DNA of 51,611 nt from Agromyces agglutinans. GTDB lineage: Bacteria; Actinomycetota; Actinomycetes; Actinomycetales; Microbacteriaceae. The stretch is from positions 29,508 through 81,118 of the forward strand of contig NZ_WJIF01000014.1 in assembly GCF_009647605.1 (NCBI RefSeq), given 5' to 3'. The position numbers and the translations under genes were made by a program. Numbering within the stretch: position 1 is the first letter of the stretch; the number at the start of each line of letters is the position of its first letter. Below are positions 24,680 to 34,514 of this stretch, in pieces. The notes beneath the pieces are model-generated. The model was not told the origin of the DNA, ran no database searches, and worked only from the letters and a program-made list of their open reading frames with translations.

Positions 24680-26554
24680 ATGTCTCCGAGAGCCGTAGCC
24701 CCGCTGGTGCCCGCCGCCACCGATCCCGCGATGATCCGCAACTTCTGCATCATCGCGCACATCGACCACGGCAAGTCGACGCTCGCCGACCGCATGCTGC
24801 AGATCACGGGCATCGTCAGCGACCGCGACATGCGCGCGCAGTACCTCGACCGCATGGACATCGAGCGCGAGCGCGGCATCACGATCAAGAGCCAGGCCGT
24901 GCGCATGCCCTGGGCCGTGGCCGACTCGTCGGGCGCCGGTCGTGCGTACGCGCTCAACATGATCGACACGCCGGGCCACGTCGACTTCAGCTACGAGGTG
25001 TCGCGTTCGCTCGCCGCGTGCGAGGGCGCGATCCTGCTGGTCGACGCCGCGCAGGGCATCGAGGCGCAGACGCTCGCGAACCTCTACCTGGCCCTCGAGA
25101 ACGACCTCGAGATCATCCCCGTGCTGAACAAGATCGACCTGCCCGCGGCCGAGCCCGAGAAGTACGCGCGCGAGCTCGCCGAGCTCATCGGCGGCTCGCC
25201 CGACGACGTGCTGAAGGTCTCGGGCAAGACCGGCGAGGGCGTCGAGGCGCTTCTCGATCGCGTCGTCGAGCGCATCCCCGCTCCGGTGGGGGACGCGGAT
25301 GCCCCGGCCCGCGCGATGATCTTCGACTCGGTGTACGACAGCTACCGCGGCGTCGTCACGTACGTGCGCATGGTCGACGGCAAGTTGAACCCGCGTGAGC
25401 GCATCCAGATGATGTCGACCCGGGCGACGCACGAGATCCTCGAGATCGGCGTCAGCTCGCCCGAGCCCACGCCCACGAAGGGACTCGGCGTCGGCGAGGT
25501 CGGCTACCTCATCACCGGCGTGAAGGACGTGCGCCAGTCGAAGGTCGGCGACACCGTGACCACCGCGGTCAAACCGGCGAGCGAGGCGCTCGCGGGCTAC
25601 ACCGAGCCGCTGCCCATGGTCTTCTCCGGCCTGTATCCGATCGACGGCAGCGACTATCCCGAGCTGCGCGAGGCGCTCGACAAGCTGAAGCTCTCCGACG
25701 CGGCGCTCGTCTACGAGCCCGAGACCTCGGTCGCGCTGGGCTTCGGCTTCCGGGCCGGGTTCCTCGGCCTCCTGCACCTCGAGATCGTCACCGAGCGCCT
25801 TCGCCGCGAGTTCGGCCTCGACATCATCGCGACCGCGCCGAGCGTGGTCTACGAGGTGACGACCGAAGACAAGAAGACGGTCACGGTCACCAACCCGAGC
25901 GAGTTCCCGACCGGCGGCAAGATCGCCGAGGTGCGCGAGCCGATGGTGAAGGCCGCGATCCTCGCCCCGAAGGACTACGTGGGCACCATCATGGAGCTCT
26001 GCCAGTCGCGTCGCGGGTCGCTGCTCGGCATGGACTACCTGGGTGAGGACCGCGTCGAGATCCGCTACACCATCCCGCTCGGCGAGATCGTGTTCGACTT
26101 CTTCGACCAGTTGAAGTCGAAGACGGCCGGCTACGCGAGCCTCGACTACGAGCCCGTGGGCGACCAGGCCGCCGACCTCGTCAAGGTCGACATCCTGCTC
26201 CAGGGCGAGCAGGTCGACGCGTTCAGCGCGATCGTGCACCGCGACAAGGCGTACGCCTACGGCGTGCTCATGACCGGCCGGCTCCGAGAGCTCATCCCGC
26301 GCCAGCAGTTCGAGGTGCCCATCCAGGCCGCGATCGGCGCTCGCATCATCGCGCGCGAGTCGATCCGCGCGATGCGCAAAGACGTCCTGGCCAAGTGCTA
26401 CGGCGGCGACATCACGCGCAAGCGCAAGCTCCTCGAGAAGCAGAAGGAGGGCAAGAAGCGCATGAAGATGGTCGGCCGCGTCGAGGTCCCCCAGGAGGCC
26501 TTCATCGCCGCGCTCTCAGGAGAGACCGAGGGTAAGAAGGACGGCAAGAAGTAG
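24680..26554 (+). CDS. lepA: Translation elongation factor 4 (LepA)
   Basis: A ribosome-associated GTPase that affects translocation and 30S biogenesis. The 624 residues have G1 [13 protein letters not shown] (about 30-42), switch region [13 protein letters not shown]3 DTPGHVDF and G4 NKID. EF-G-like domains II, III and V follow, then the LepA-specific C-terminal domain ending [24 protein letters not shown]. The first 15 residues ([15 protein letters not shown]) form an actinobacterial extension. ATG 24680 follows the GAGAAT hexamer by 7 bases with no Shine-Dalgarno, so translation is probably leaderless. Confidence 0.97.
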   Translation: MSPRAVAPLVPAATDPAMIRNFCIIAHIDHGKSTLADRMLQITGIVSDRDMRAQYLDRMDIERERGITIKSQAVRMPWAVADSSGAGRAYALNMIDTPGHVDFSYEVSRSLAACEGAILLVDAAQGIEAQTLANLYLALENDLEIIPVLNKIDLPAAEPEKYARELAELIGGSPDDVLKVSGKTGEGVEALLDRVVERIPAPVGDADAPARAMIFDSVYDSYRGVVTYVRMVDGKLNPRERIQMMSTRATHEILEIGVSSPEPTPTKGLGVGEVGYLITGVKDVRQSKVGDTVTTAVKPASEALAGYTEPLPMVFSGLYPIDGSDYPELREALDKLKLSDAALVYEPETSVALGFGFRAGFLGLLHLEIVTERLRREFGLDIIATAPSVVYEVTTEDKKTVTVTNPSEFPTGGKIAEVREPMVKAAILAPKDYVGTIMELCQSRRGSLLGMDYLGEDRVEIRYTIPLGEIVFDFFDQLKSKTAGYASLDYEPVGDQAADLVKVDILLQGEQVDAFSAIVHRDKAYAYGVLMTGRLRELIPRQQFEVPIQAAIGARIIARESIRAMRKDVLAKCYGGDITRKRKLLEKQKEGKKRMKMVGRVEVPQEAFIAALSGETEGKKDGKK

Positions 26555-26557
26555 GCT
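26552..26557 (+). promoter_or_regulatory. -10-like hexamer TAGGCT for the DUF1990 gene
   Basis: TAGGCT overlaps the lepA stop codon and ends 7 bases before ATG 26565, so the DUF1990 gene may have its own leaderless transcript inside the lepA-hemW run. Confidence 0.5.
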
Positions 26558-26564
26558 GTCCCGG

Positions 26565-27215
26565 ATGTCTCGCCGCAGCACCTTCACCGACCAGTCCGTG
26601 ACGTACGGGGCGATCGGGGCGACCCTCGATCCCGACTTCCTCCGGTATCCGCCGGCGGGCTTCCGGCCCGCCGAAGACACCGTGAAGCTCGGCTCGGGCG
26701 CCGAGCGGTTCGAGCGCGCCGCCGAGGCGCTCATGACCTGGGGCGTGCAGCGGGGCTCGGGCTTCGAGGTCGTCGACGTCGCCGAGGGCACGGGGGCGCA
26801 GTACACGGGCATCGCCTACGACGCCGAGGGCGCGCCGCTCAGCGAACAGCCGGCACCCCGGATCGAGCAGCGTTTCACCGCCGACGGCACGGCGTTCATC
26901 GCCGCGGGCATGACCGCGACGCTCAAGCCGACCCGACGGTTCGCGGGCAAGCCGACGCCCGTGCTCGTGGTGTACGTCATCGACGAGCCCGACCGGGTGG
27001 GCTTCGCCTACGGCACGGCCGGCCCGGCGCGCGAGAGCGGCGAGGAGTCGTTCATCCTCGAGCGACGCGACGACGACAGCGTGTGGCTGACCGTTCGCTC
27101 GATCCTCCAGCCGGCCGGCGGCCTCCGGCGGATCGCCGCGCCCATGCGGCGGCGCCGCCGGCGCGAGCTCGTGAAGCGACAGCTGCGCGCGCTGCATCCC
27201 GCGTTCCCGAGCTGA
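26565..27215 (+). CDS. DUF1990 (UPF0548) family protein
   Basis: A 216-residue protein of the DUF1990/UPF0548 family, whose biochemical role is unknown. Family features are the N-terminal TYGAIGATLDPDFLRYPPAGFRP, the middle AAEALMTWGVQRGSGF, and the late VYVIDEPDRVGFAYGTAGPARESGEESFILERRDDDSVWLTVRS. No signal peptide or transmembrane segment is seen. It is probably a soluble cytoplasmic protein with a beta-rich fold. It lies between lepA and hemW, with one base separating its stop from the hemW start, so it is likely cotranscribed with hemW. Confidence 0.85.
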   Translation: MSRRSTFTDQSVTYGAIGATLDPDFLRYPPAGFRPAEDTVKLGSGAERFERAAEALMTWGVQRGSGFEVVDVAEGTGAQYTGIAYDAEGAPLSEQPAPRIEQRFTADGTAFIAAGMTATLKPTRRFAGKPTPVLVVYVIDEPDRVGFAYGTAGPARESGEESFILERRDDDSVWLTVRSILQPAGGLRRIAAPMRRRRRRELVKRQLRALHPAFPS

Positions 27216-27216
27216 C

Positions 27217-28455
27217 GTGGCCGGCCCGCTTCCACTCGGCGATCCGGCGCCCGCTGACGGACTGCTGCCCGCGTCGGCCGCGATCGGCGCCGACGACCGC
27301 GCGTTCGGCGTCTACGTGCACGTGCCGTTCTGCCGGGTGCGCTGCGGCTACTGCGACTTCAACACCTATACGGCCGATGAACTGCGCGGCGCGCGACGTT
27401 CCGACTACGCCGGTCAGGCGATCGACGAGATCCGGATGTCGCGCCGCGTGCTCGAAGGGTCGGGTGTGCGCTCGCGCGAGGCATCCACCGTCTTCTTCGG
27501 CGGCGGCACGCCGACCCTGCTGCCGACCGGCGACCTCGTGTCGATGCTCGGCGCGATCCGCGACGAGTTCGGACTCGTCGCGGGCGCCGAGGTCACGACC
27601 GAGGCGAACCCCGACTCGGTCGACCGCGACGACCTCGCCCGGCTGGCCGCCGGCGGGTTCACGCGCGTCTCGTTCGGCATGCAGTCGGCGGTGCCGCACG
27701 TGCTCGCGACGCTCGATCGGACGCACGACCCCGAGCGCGTGCCCCTCGTCGTCGGCTGGGCCCGCGAGGCCGGGCTCGACGTGAGCCTCGACCTCATCTA
27801 CGGCACCCCGGGCGAGAGTCTCGCCGACTGGCGACGCAGCGTCGAGGCCGTGCTCGCCGAGCGCCCCGACCACGTCAGCGCGTATGCGCTCATCGTCGAG
27901 GACGGCACCAAGCTCGCGCGGCAGATCCGGCGCGGTGAGGTCGCCGAACCCTCCGACGACCTCGAGGCCGACATGTACGAGCTGGCCGACGACCTGCTCG
28001 CCGCCGCAGGCTACGAGTGGTACGAGGTGAGCAACTGGGCGACGCGCGTCGAGCAGCGCTCGCGGCACAACCTCGGCTACTGGCGCGGCGACGACTGGTG
28101 GGGCGTCGGCCCCGGAGCGCACAGCCACGTCGGCGGCGTGCGCTGGTGGAACGCGAAGCATCCGGCCGCGTACGCCGAGCGCCTCGCGGCGGGCGTCTCG
28201 CCGGCGGTGGGCCGGGAGACCCTCGACGCGGCGACCCGGGAGACCGAGCGCGTACTGCTCACCTCGCGGATCCGCGAGGGACTCGCGATCGAGTCGCTGC
28301 CCGCGGCCGGCCGGCACGCCGTCGCGGCGCTCATCGCCGACGGGCTCGTGGAAGCACGAACCGCCCTCGCCGGGAGACTGGTGCTCACCCGGCGAGGGCG
28401 GTTGCTGGCCGATGCGGTCGTGCGGCGGCTGCTGGATCCGGTCGGACCTAGCTGA
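27217..28455 (+). CDS. hemW: Radical SAM haem chaperone HemW
   Basis: A HemN-like radical SAM protein now regarded as a haem-trafficking chaperone rather than a coproporphyrinogen dehydrogenase. The 412 residues hold the cluster motif CRVRCGYCDF (CxxxCxxC, about residues 38-46), GGGTPTLL, TTEANPDS, RVSFGMQS, DLIYGTPGES and a C-terminal winged segment. The CxxxCxxC is followed by F rather than the extra cysteine of true HemN, which supports HemW. GTG 27217 lies one base after the DUF1990 stop. It converges with the first DUF4870 gene and overlaps it by 8 bases. hemW next to lepA and hrcA is conserved order. Confidence 0.93.
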   Translation: MAGPLPLGDPAPADGLLPASAAIGADDRAFGVYVHVPFCRVRCGYCDFNTYTADELRGARRSDYAGQAIDEIRMSRRVLEGSGVRSREASTVFFGGGTPTLLPTGDLVSMLGAIRDEFGLVAGAEVTTEANPDSVDRDDLARLAAGGFTRVSFGMQSAVPHVLATLDRTHDPERVPLVVGWAREAGLDVSLDLIYGTPGESLADWRRSVEAVLAERPDHVSAYALIVEDGTKLARQIRRGEVAEPSDDLEADMYELADDLLAAAGYEWYEVSNWATRVEQRSRHNLGYWRGDDWWGVGPGAHSHVGGVRWWNAKHPAAYAERLAAGVSPAVGRETLDAATRETERVLLTSRIREGLAIESLPAAGRHAVAALIADGLVEARTALAGRLVLTRRGRLLADAVVRRLLDPVGPS

Positions 28456-28876
28456 CGAACTTGATCGACATCGGGTAGGTGTACGGCTGGCCCTGGTTGG
28501 CCTTCACCGCGGCGATGATGCTGAACACGATGTTCACGATCCAGACGGCGGCGAAGAGGAAGAACCCGATCAGCACGAACATCAGGATGTAGCTGACCAC
28601 GTAGGCGATCAGCACGGTCAGCTGGAAGTTCAGCGCCGTGGCCGAGTGCGCGCGGATGAAGGGGCCCTTGTCTTTGAGGACCAGGTAGCCGATGAGCGCC
28701 GGCAGGAAGTTGAAGATCGCCCCGCCGATGTGGATCAGCGTCGCCCAGAGCTTCTCGTCGGACGGGCTCAGCTGCTGGCTCTGCTGGTAGGGGTTGCCGG
28801 GCGGCGGCGTCGGCGGCCCGGGCGGCGGCGGGGTGGGCGGCCCAGGCGGAGGCGTGGGAGGCGCGGCATCGGACAT
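28448..28876 (-). CDS. DUF4870-type small membrane protein with Pro-rich N-terminus
   Basis: A 142-residue protein. Residues 1-37 are a Pro/Gly-rich tail with repeated PPTPPPGPP units, followed by NPYQQSQQLSPSDEK and a three- to four-helix membrane domain (LWATLIHIGGAIFNFLPALIGYLVLKDKGPFIRAHSATALNFQ is family-typical). Function is unknown. ATG 28876 has a good AAGGAG site 7 bases upstream. It lies downstream of a second DUF4870 gene on the same strand, separated from it by a strong terminator, and overlaps the 3' end of hemW by 8 bases. The two DUF4870 proteins share the membrane core but differ in the tail. Confidence 0.82.
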   Translation of the reverse strand: MSDAAPPTPPPGPPTPPPPGPPTPPPGNPYQQSQQLSPSDEKLWATLIHIGGAIFNFLPALIGYLVLKDKGPFIRAHSATALNFQLTVLIAYVVSYILMFVLIGFFLFAAVWIVNIVFSIIAAVKANQGQPYTYPMSIKFVS

Positions 28877-28905
28877 GGCAGTCTCCTTCTCGGTACCCGT
28901 GTTCC

Positions 28906-28924
28906 GGGATCACGTCATGATCCC
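28906..28924. promoter_or_regulatory. Inverted repeat upstream of the first DUF4870 gene
   Basis: Arms GGGATCA and TGATCCC, 7 bp and perfect, with a 5-base spacer. It is centred about 39 bases upstream of ATG 28876, where an operator could lie. Its core resembles the GGGATCATCCC dyad at 38670, which may be chance. Confidence 0.4.
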
Positions 28925-28930
28925 AGACGA

Positions 28931-28963
28931 GCGCGCCGGGGCGGAAGACCCACCCCGGCGCGC
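28931..28963 (-). terminator. Hairpin terminator after the second DUF4870 gene
   Basis: A perfect 11-bp stem with arms GCGCGCCGGGG and CCCCGGCGCGC and an 11-base loop, starting 22 bases after the stop of the upstream DUF4870 gene. It makes the two DUF4870 genes likely separate transcripts. Confidence 0.75.
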
Positions 28964-28985
28964 CCGGACCCGGATTCCCGCCCGA

Positions 28986-29405
28986 CTACTTGATGAGGCG
29001 GATGGCGAACGGGTAGCGGTAGTGCTGGCCCTCCTTCGCCTTGAGGAAGCCGAGGATCGAGAAGACGACCATCAGCACCCACAGCGCGAGCGGGAGGATC
29101 CAGCCGATGAGGCCCCAGATGCCGAACGTCACGGCACCGAGGATGGCGTTCACGATCAGGATCGCGATGTAGGCGATGGTCGCCGTGATCTGGAAGTTCA
29201 GGGCCTCCTTCGCCTCGACGTTCGTGAAGCTGCCGCGGTCCTTGAAGACGAGCCAGATGATGAGCGACGGCAGGAAGCCGATGATGCCGCCGAGGTGGGC
29301 GAACGAGGCCCACTGGACGTCCTGCTCCTGGGTCAGGGGCGCAGCGGGCGCGGGGCCCTGCGGCTGCTGGGAGGCGTACGGGTCGGGGGCGTTCGGATCG
29401 GTCAT
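28986..29405 (-). CDS. DUF4870-type small membrane protein
   Basis: A 139-residue relative of the neighbouring gene. It has a short Pro/Gln/Ala-rich cytoplasmic tail (about 1-30, SQQPQGPAPAAPLTQEQDVQW), then ASFAHLGGIIGFLPSLIIWLVFKDRGSFTNVEAKEALNFQ and two more hydrophobic segments, ending YRYPFAIRLIK. Function is unknown. ATG 29405 has AAAGG 8 bases upstream; the reading frame extends further but without a site. It is divergent from hrcA and 190 bases from it. Both paralogues end with a similar YPxxIxx(I/F)(K/V) tail (PMSIKFVS in the other). Confidence 0.83.
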   Translation of the reverse strand: MTDPNAPDPYASQQPQGPAPAAPLTQEQDVQWASFAHLGGIIGFLPSLIIWLVFKDRGSFTNVEAKEALNFQITATIAYIAILIVNAILGAVTFGIWGLIGWILPLALWVLMVVFSILGFLKAKEGQHYRYPFAIRLIK

Positions 29406-29547
29406 GGGAGTGCCTTTCGGGTTATGAAGGGGAGATCCGCGTCGATCGCGGCATCCGCAGCGCAGGGGAGGGGGACTGCGGACGTGCATACGGTAGCGTC
29501 GCTCGGGTCGCCGGGCAACGGTGCAGACCCGGAAAGTCGCGATACGA

Positions 29548-29574
29548 TTGGCACTCGGGTGCAGTGAGTGCCAA
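29548..29574. promoter_or_regulatory. CIRCE element (HrcA operator)
   Basis: A perfect TTGGCACTC-N9-GAGTGCCAA repeat, one base different per arm from the consensus TTAGCACTC/GAGTGCTAA and still fully symmetrical. TACGAT at 29543-29548, a likely -10, abuts its left arm. This is the established operator for HrcA and predicts heat-inducible autoregulation of hrcA-dnaJ. Confidence 0.95.
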
Positions 29575-29595
29575 ACGGAGGAGGGCGAGGGCTCG

Positions 29596-30618
29596 ATGGT
29601 CTCGGAACGCGGTCTGGCGGTGCTCCGGGCGATCGTGCAGGACTACGTCGCCTCGCGCGAGCCAGTGGGCTCGAAGACCATCGTCGAGCGCCACTCCTTC
29701 GGCGTCTCCGCCGCGACGATCCGCAACGACATGGCCCTCCTCGAGGAGGAGGAGCTGATCGCAGCGCCCCACACCTCGTCGGGCCGCGTGCCGACCGACA
29801 AGGGGTACCGCGTCTTCGTCGACCAGCTCACCGAGGTTCGGCCCCTCACGTCAGCGCAGCGGCACGCGATCGAGACGTTCCTCGGCGAGGCCGGCGACCT
29901 CGACGAGCTGCTCTCGCGCACCGTGCGCCTGATCGCCCAGCTCACCCGGCAGCTCGCCGTGGTACAGGTGCCGAGCTTCGCGAGCTCGCGCGTGCGGCAC
30001 GTCGAGCTCGTGCACCTCTCGCCCACGCGCGTGCTGTGCATCCTGATCACCGACTCCGGCCAGGTCGAACAGCGGCTCGCCGACCTCGGCGGCGAGGTCG
30101 ACGAGGCGACGCTCGCGGCGCTCCGCGTGCGGCTGAACGAGGTGGCCGGCGGGCTGACGCTGACGGACGCCGCGGCCGCGCTCTCGGGCGAGATCTCCGC
30201 GGTCGACCCCCGTCACGCCGAGGTGCTGCACACCCTCGCGGCGACGCTCGCCGAGCAGGCGCGCGCGCAGCGCAGCGACCGGCTCGTGGTCGCGGGCGCG
30301 GCGAACCTCGTGCGCACCGAGCAGGACTTCTCGGGCTCGATCCTCGGCGTGATCGAGGCGATCGAGGAGCAGGTCGTGCTGCTGCGCCTCTTCGGCGAGA
30401 TGGCGGCCGAGCCGCAGGGCGTGGCCGTCCGCATCGGCCGCGAGAACGAGCCGTTCGGCTTGGGCGAGACCTCCGTCGTCTCGAGCGCGTTCACGGTGCC
30501 CGGGCGCGACCTCGCCCGGCTCGGCATCGTGGGCCCGACCCGCATGGACTACACCTCGAGCATGGCCGCCGTGCGCGCCGTCGCCCGCTACCTCTCCCGC
30601 ACGCTCGGAGAGCACTGA
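29596..30618 (+). CDS. hrcA: Heat-inducible transcription repressor HrcA
   Basis: A repressor of class I heat-shock genes that binds CIRCE and is kept active by the GroEL system. The 340 residues have an N-terminal winged helix (about 1-75, with TIVERHSFGVSAATIRNDMALLEEE and APHTSSGRVPTDKGYRVFVD) and a GAF-like dimerisation region with the inserted domain. The family's C-terminal GPTRMDYTSSMAAVRAVARYLSRTL is present. ATG 29596 is 22 bases after CIRCE and follows GGAGGAGGGCGAGGGCTCG. dnaJ follows after a 63-base gap, the common actinobacterial hrcA-dnaJ2 arrangement. Confidence 0.97.
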   Translation: MVSERGLAVLRAIVQDYVASREPVGSKTIVERHSFGVSAATIRNDMALLEEEELIAAPHTSSGRVPTDKGYRVFVDQLTEVRPLTSAQRHAIETFLGEAGDLDELLSRTVRLIAQLTRQLAVVQVPSFASSRVRHVELVHLSPTRVLCILITDSGQVEQRLADLGGEVDEATLAALRVRLNEVAGGLTLTDAAAALSGEISAVDPRHAEVLHTLAATLAEQARAQRSDRLVVAGAANLVRTEQDFSGSILGVIEAIEEQVVLLRLFGEMAAEPQGVAVRIGRENEPFGLGETSVVSSAFTVPGRDLARLGIVGPTRMDYTSSMAAVRAVARYLSRTLGEH

Positions 30619-30681
30619 CCCACGGCGGGTCGCCGCCCGATGGCGGACCCGCCCGTACCCGATCGAAAGGAACCGCCCTCC

Positions 30682-31779
30682 GTGGCCGACCACTACGAGG
30701 TCCTCGGCGTCTCGCGCGACGCCACCCCCGACGAGATCAAGAAGGCGTACCGCCGCCTCGCCCGTGAACTGCACCCGGACGTCAACCCCGGCACCGAGGC
30801 ATCCGAGCGGTTCAAGGAGGTGACGCACGCGTACGACGTGCTCTCCGACCCGAAGCAGCGCCAGCAGTACGACCTCGGCGGCCAGGGCGGCATGGGCGGC
30901 CAGGGGTTCGGCGGCTTCGGCGACATCTTCGAGACGTTCTTCGGTGCGGGCCAGCAGACCCGCGGCCCGCGCTCGCGCCGTGAGCGGGGCCAGGACGCGC
31001 TCATCCGCGTCGAGGTCGGCCTCGACGAGGTGATCTTCGGCACGCACCGCGACCTGGAGGTCGACACGGCCGTGCTCTGCGAGACCTGCCACGGCTCGTG
31101 CTGCCAGCCGGGCACCGCGCCCGTCACGTGCGACATCTGCCACGGCACGGGCTCGATCCAGCGCGCCGTGCGGTCGCTGCTCGGCAACGTCATGACCTCG
31201 AGCCCGTGCGGCACCTGCCGCGGGTACGGCACGGTCATCGCGACGCCGTGCGTGACCTGCCAGGGCCAGGGCCGGGTTCGCGCCCGGCGCACCGTGCCGG
31301 TCGACATCCCCGCGGGCGTCGACACGGGCGTGCGGCTGCAGATGCCGGGCTCGGGCGAGGCCGGCCCCGCCGGCGGACCCAACGGCGACCTCTACCTCGA
31401 GATCAAGGTGCGGGGCCACGACGTCTTCAGCCGCAACGGCGACGACCTGCTCGCGACCCTCGAGGTCGCGATGACCGACGCGATCCTCGGCACGACCGCG
31501 ACGATCCCGGCGCTCGACGGCGACGTCGACATCGAGGTGAAGGCCGGCATCCAGTCGGGTGAGATCGTCACCGTGAAGGATCGCGGCGTCACGCGACTGC
31601 GGGGCAACGGTCGCGGTGACCTCCGCATCGGCGTGCAGGTGGTCACGCCGACCAAGCTCTCGGGCAAGGAACGCGCGCTCGTCGAGCAGCTCGCCGCGTC
31701 GCGCAAGCCGGGCAAGCCCGAGCTCGCGCACTTCCAGCAGGGCCTGTTCGCGCGCCTGCGCGACCGGTTCCTCGGCTAG
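30682..31779 (+). CDS. dnaJ: Chaperone DnaJ (DnaJ2 type)
   Basis: A DnaK co-chaperone, 365 residues from GTG 30682, which follows GAAAGGAACC. The J-domain (about 1-66) carries HPD within [11 protein letters not shown] Gly-rich stretch ([16 protein letters not shown]) precedes the zinc domain and the C-terminal substrate domains. Three zinc motifs are normal (C150[23 protein letters not shown]). The first reads C133ETCHGSC, with cysteine where glycine is usual. The zinc-binding cysteine pair itself is kept, so this may be clade-typical rather than damaging. It forms an operon with hrcA and is probably heat-regulated through CIRCE. Confidence 0.96.
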   Translation: MADHYEVLGVSRDATPDEIKKAYRRLARELHPDVNPGTEASERFKEVTHAYDVLSDPKQRQQYDLGGQGGMGGQGFGGFGDIFETFFGAGQQTRGPRSRRERGQDALIRVEVGLDEVIFGTHRDLEVDTAVLCETCHGSCCQPGTAPVTCDICHGTGSIQRAVRSLLGNVMTSSPCGTCRGYGTVIATPCVTCQGQGRVRARRTVPVDIPAGVDTGVRLQMPGSGEAGPAGGPNGDLYLEIKVRGHDVFSRNGDDLLATLEVAMTDAILGTTATIPALDGDVDIEVKAGIQSGEIVTVKDRGVTRLRGNGRGDLRIGVQVVTPTKLSGKERALVEQLAASRKPGKPELAHFQQGLFARLRDRFLG

Positions 31780-31809
31780 CCGACGGATGCCACGGCCGGA
31801 CGGAGCCCG

Positions 31810-32544
31810 ATGAGCAGCCTCTACCTCGCCGAGGACCTCGACCTCGCGGCCGTGCGCCCCGGCGACCGGCTCGCGCTCACGGGCGACGAGGCCAGGCACG
31901 CCGTGACCGTCGCACGCGTGCGCGTCGGCGAGCGCCTGAGCGTGGGCGACGGTCGCGGCCGGGTCGTGCGCGGCGAGGTCGTCGGCACGGGCCAGCGCGA
32001 GCTCGAGCTCGCGGTCGGCGAGGTCGTGGTCGAAGAACGCGCGGCCCCCTCGCTCACGCTCGTGCAGGCCCTCGCCAAGGGCGACCGCGACGAGCTCGCG
32101 GTGCAGGCCGCCACCGAGCTCGGCGTCGACCGGATCGTGCCGTGGGCCGCGGCGCGGTCGGTGTCGCGGTGGGAGGGGCCGAAGGCCGCCAAGGGCCGCC
32201 AGCGCTGGACCACGATCGTGCGCGAGGCCACGAAGCAGTCGATCCGCGCTTGGCGCCCCGAGGTCGACGAGGTGACCACCACGGCGAGCCTGGCCGACCG
32301 CCTGCAGGGTTCGCGCGTGCTGCTGCTCGAGCCGAGCGCGACGACCGCGCTCACCGAGCTCGCCTTCGACGCGCGCGACCTCGCGCTCGTGGTCGGCCCA
32401 GAGGGCGGCATCGCCCCCGACGAGCTGGCCCGGCTCACGGCCGCGGGCGGCGAGCCGGTCCGGCTCGGGGCATCCGTGCTGCGCACCTCGACGGCCGGGC
32501 CGGCGGCCATCGCCGTGATCTCTGCCGCGCTCGGGCGGTGGTGA
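31810..32544 (+). CDS. rsmE: 16S rRNA (uracil1498-N3)-methyltransferase
   Basis: Methylates U1498 of 16S rRNA in the assembled 30S subunit. The 244-residue protein has an N-terminal PUA-like RNA-binding domain (about 1-75, EARHAVTVARVRVGE) and a SPOUT-class knotted domain with LVVGPEGGIAPDELARL and RLGASVLRTSTAGPAAIAVI, both signatures of the family. GGAG five bases before ATG 31810 supports the start. It follows dnaJ after 30 bases, as in many actinobacteria, and opens the translation-related run to era. Confidence 0.95.
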   Translation: MSSLYLAEDLDLAAVRPGDRLALTGDEARHAVTVARVRVGERLSVGDGRGRVVRGEVVGTGQRELELAVGEVVVEERAAPSLTLVQALAKGDRDELAVQAATELGVDRIVPWAAARSVSRWEGPKAAKGRQRWTTIVREATKQSIRAWRPEVDEVTTTASLADRLQGSRVLLLEPSATTALTELAFDARDLALVVGPEGGIAPDELARLTAAGGEPVRLGASVLRTSTAGPAAIAVISAALGRW

Positions 32545-32556
32545 CGCATCCGTCGC

Positions 32557-32562
32557 TACGAT
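32557..32562 (+). promoter_or_regulatory. -10-like hexamer TACGAT for the HIT-phoH operon
   Basis: TACGAT ends 6 bases before ATG 32569 with no Shine-Dalgarno, suggesting a leaderless start of the HIT-phoH-ybeY-corC-era operon. Confidence 0.5.
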
Positions 32563-32568
32563 GGACGC

Positions 32569-32920
32569 ATGAGCGAGACCCGCGAACCGACCGTCTTCGA
32601 GCGCATCGCGGCCGGTGAGATCCCCGCGCGCATCGTCGCCGAGACCGACCGCGTGATCGCGTTCCACGACATCGCGCCCCAGGCGCCCGTGCACGTCGTG
32701 GTCACCCCGCGGGTCGGCGACCACCGCGACGTGGTCGAGCTCGCCGCGGCCGACCCGGCGCTGCTGGTCGAGCTCGTCGAGGTGGCCCAGCGGGTCGCGG
32801 GCGAGCTCGCCGACGGCGACTTCCGGCTCGTCTTCAACACCGGCGCCGGCGCCGGGCAGACCGTCTTCCACGTGCACGCGCACGTCCTCGCGGGTGGCCT
32901 CGAGGAGGGCACGCTTGCCG

Positions 32921-32928
<8 letters not shown>
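32569..32928 (+). CDS. HIT-family nucleotide-binding protein
   Basis: A 119-residue histidine-triad protein of the HinT branch, likely a purine nucleoside phosphoramidate hydrolase. The triad H101-V-H103-A-H105-V and the upstream GAGAGQTVFHVH block are intact, and the N-terminal TVFERIAAGEIPARIVAETDRVIAFHDIAPQAPVHVVVTPR is canonical. HIT genes next to phoH and ybeY are common in actinobacteria. The phoH start overlaps its 3' end. Confidence 0.93.
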
Positions 32929-34018
<1,090 letters not shown>

Positions 34019-34050
34019 CGGCGAGACGTGACCCGATGGAGCGCGACCTG

Positions 34051-34512
34051 ATGAGCATCGAGATCAACAACGAGTCGGCGATCGAGGTCGACGAGTCGGC
34101 GCTGCAGCGGCTCGCCGTGTACACGCTCGACGCGATGCACGTGCACCAAGACGCCGAGCTCGCGATCCTCCTCGTCGACGAGGGCGCGATGGAGCAGCTC
34201 CACGTGCAGTGGATGGACGAGCCGGGCCCGACCGACGTGCTGAGCTTCCCGATGGACGAACTGCGTCCGGGCACCGAAGACCAGCCCAGCTCGCCCGGAC
34301 TGCTCGGCGACGTCGTGCTCTGCCCGCAGGTCGCGGAGTCGCAGGCCAGGCAGGCCGGCCACCCCCTGCTCGACGAGCTCCAGCTGCTCACGGCGCACGG
34401 CATCCTGCACCTGCTCGGCTTCGACCACGCCGAGCCCGATGAAGAGAAGGAGATGTTCTCCATCCAGCGGGACATCCTCGTGGGCTTCGCGATGCAGGAG
34501 CGTCGTCGCTGA
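34051..34512 (+). CDS. ybeY: Endoribonuclease YbeY (rRNA maturation factor)
   Basis: A metal-dependent endoribonuclease involved in 16S 3'-end maturation and 70S quality control. The zinc motif H116-GILH120-LLGFD-H126 is intact, and TDVLSFPMDE is the conserved substrate-side block. The 153 residues from ATG 34051 (MSIEINNES) match the family. GGAG 9 bases upstream supports it over GTG 34015 and ATG 34036. Position between phoH and the CorC-like gene is the widely conserved order. Confidence 0.95.
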   Translation: MSIEINNESAIEVDESALQRLAVYTLDAMHVHQDAELAILLVDEGAMEQLHVQWMDEPGPTDVLSFPMDELRPGTEDQPSSPGLLGDVVLCPQVAESQARQAGHPLLDELQLLTAHGILHLLGFDHAEPDEEKEMFSIQRDILVGFAMQERRR

Positions 34513-34514
34513 CG

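Noticed and set aside
21881..26239. A 1452-codon open frame on the minus strand across holA, rpsT and lepA, and similar giant frames at 18699-22010 and 29851-32883
   Set aside because: They are GC-driven shadows opposite well-supported genes, have low-complexity Arg/Ala/Pro-rich translations and match no family.
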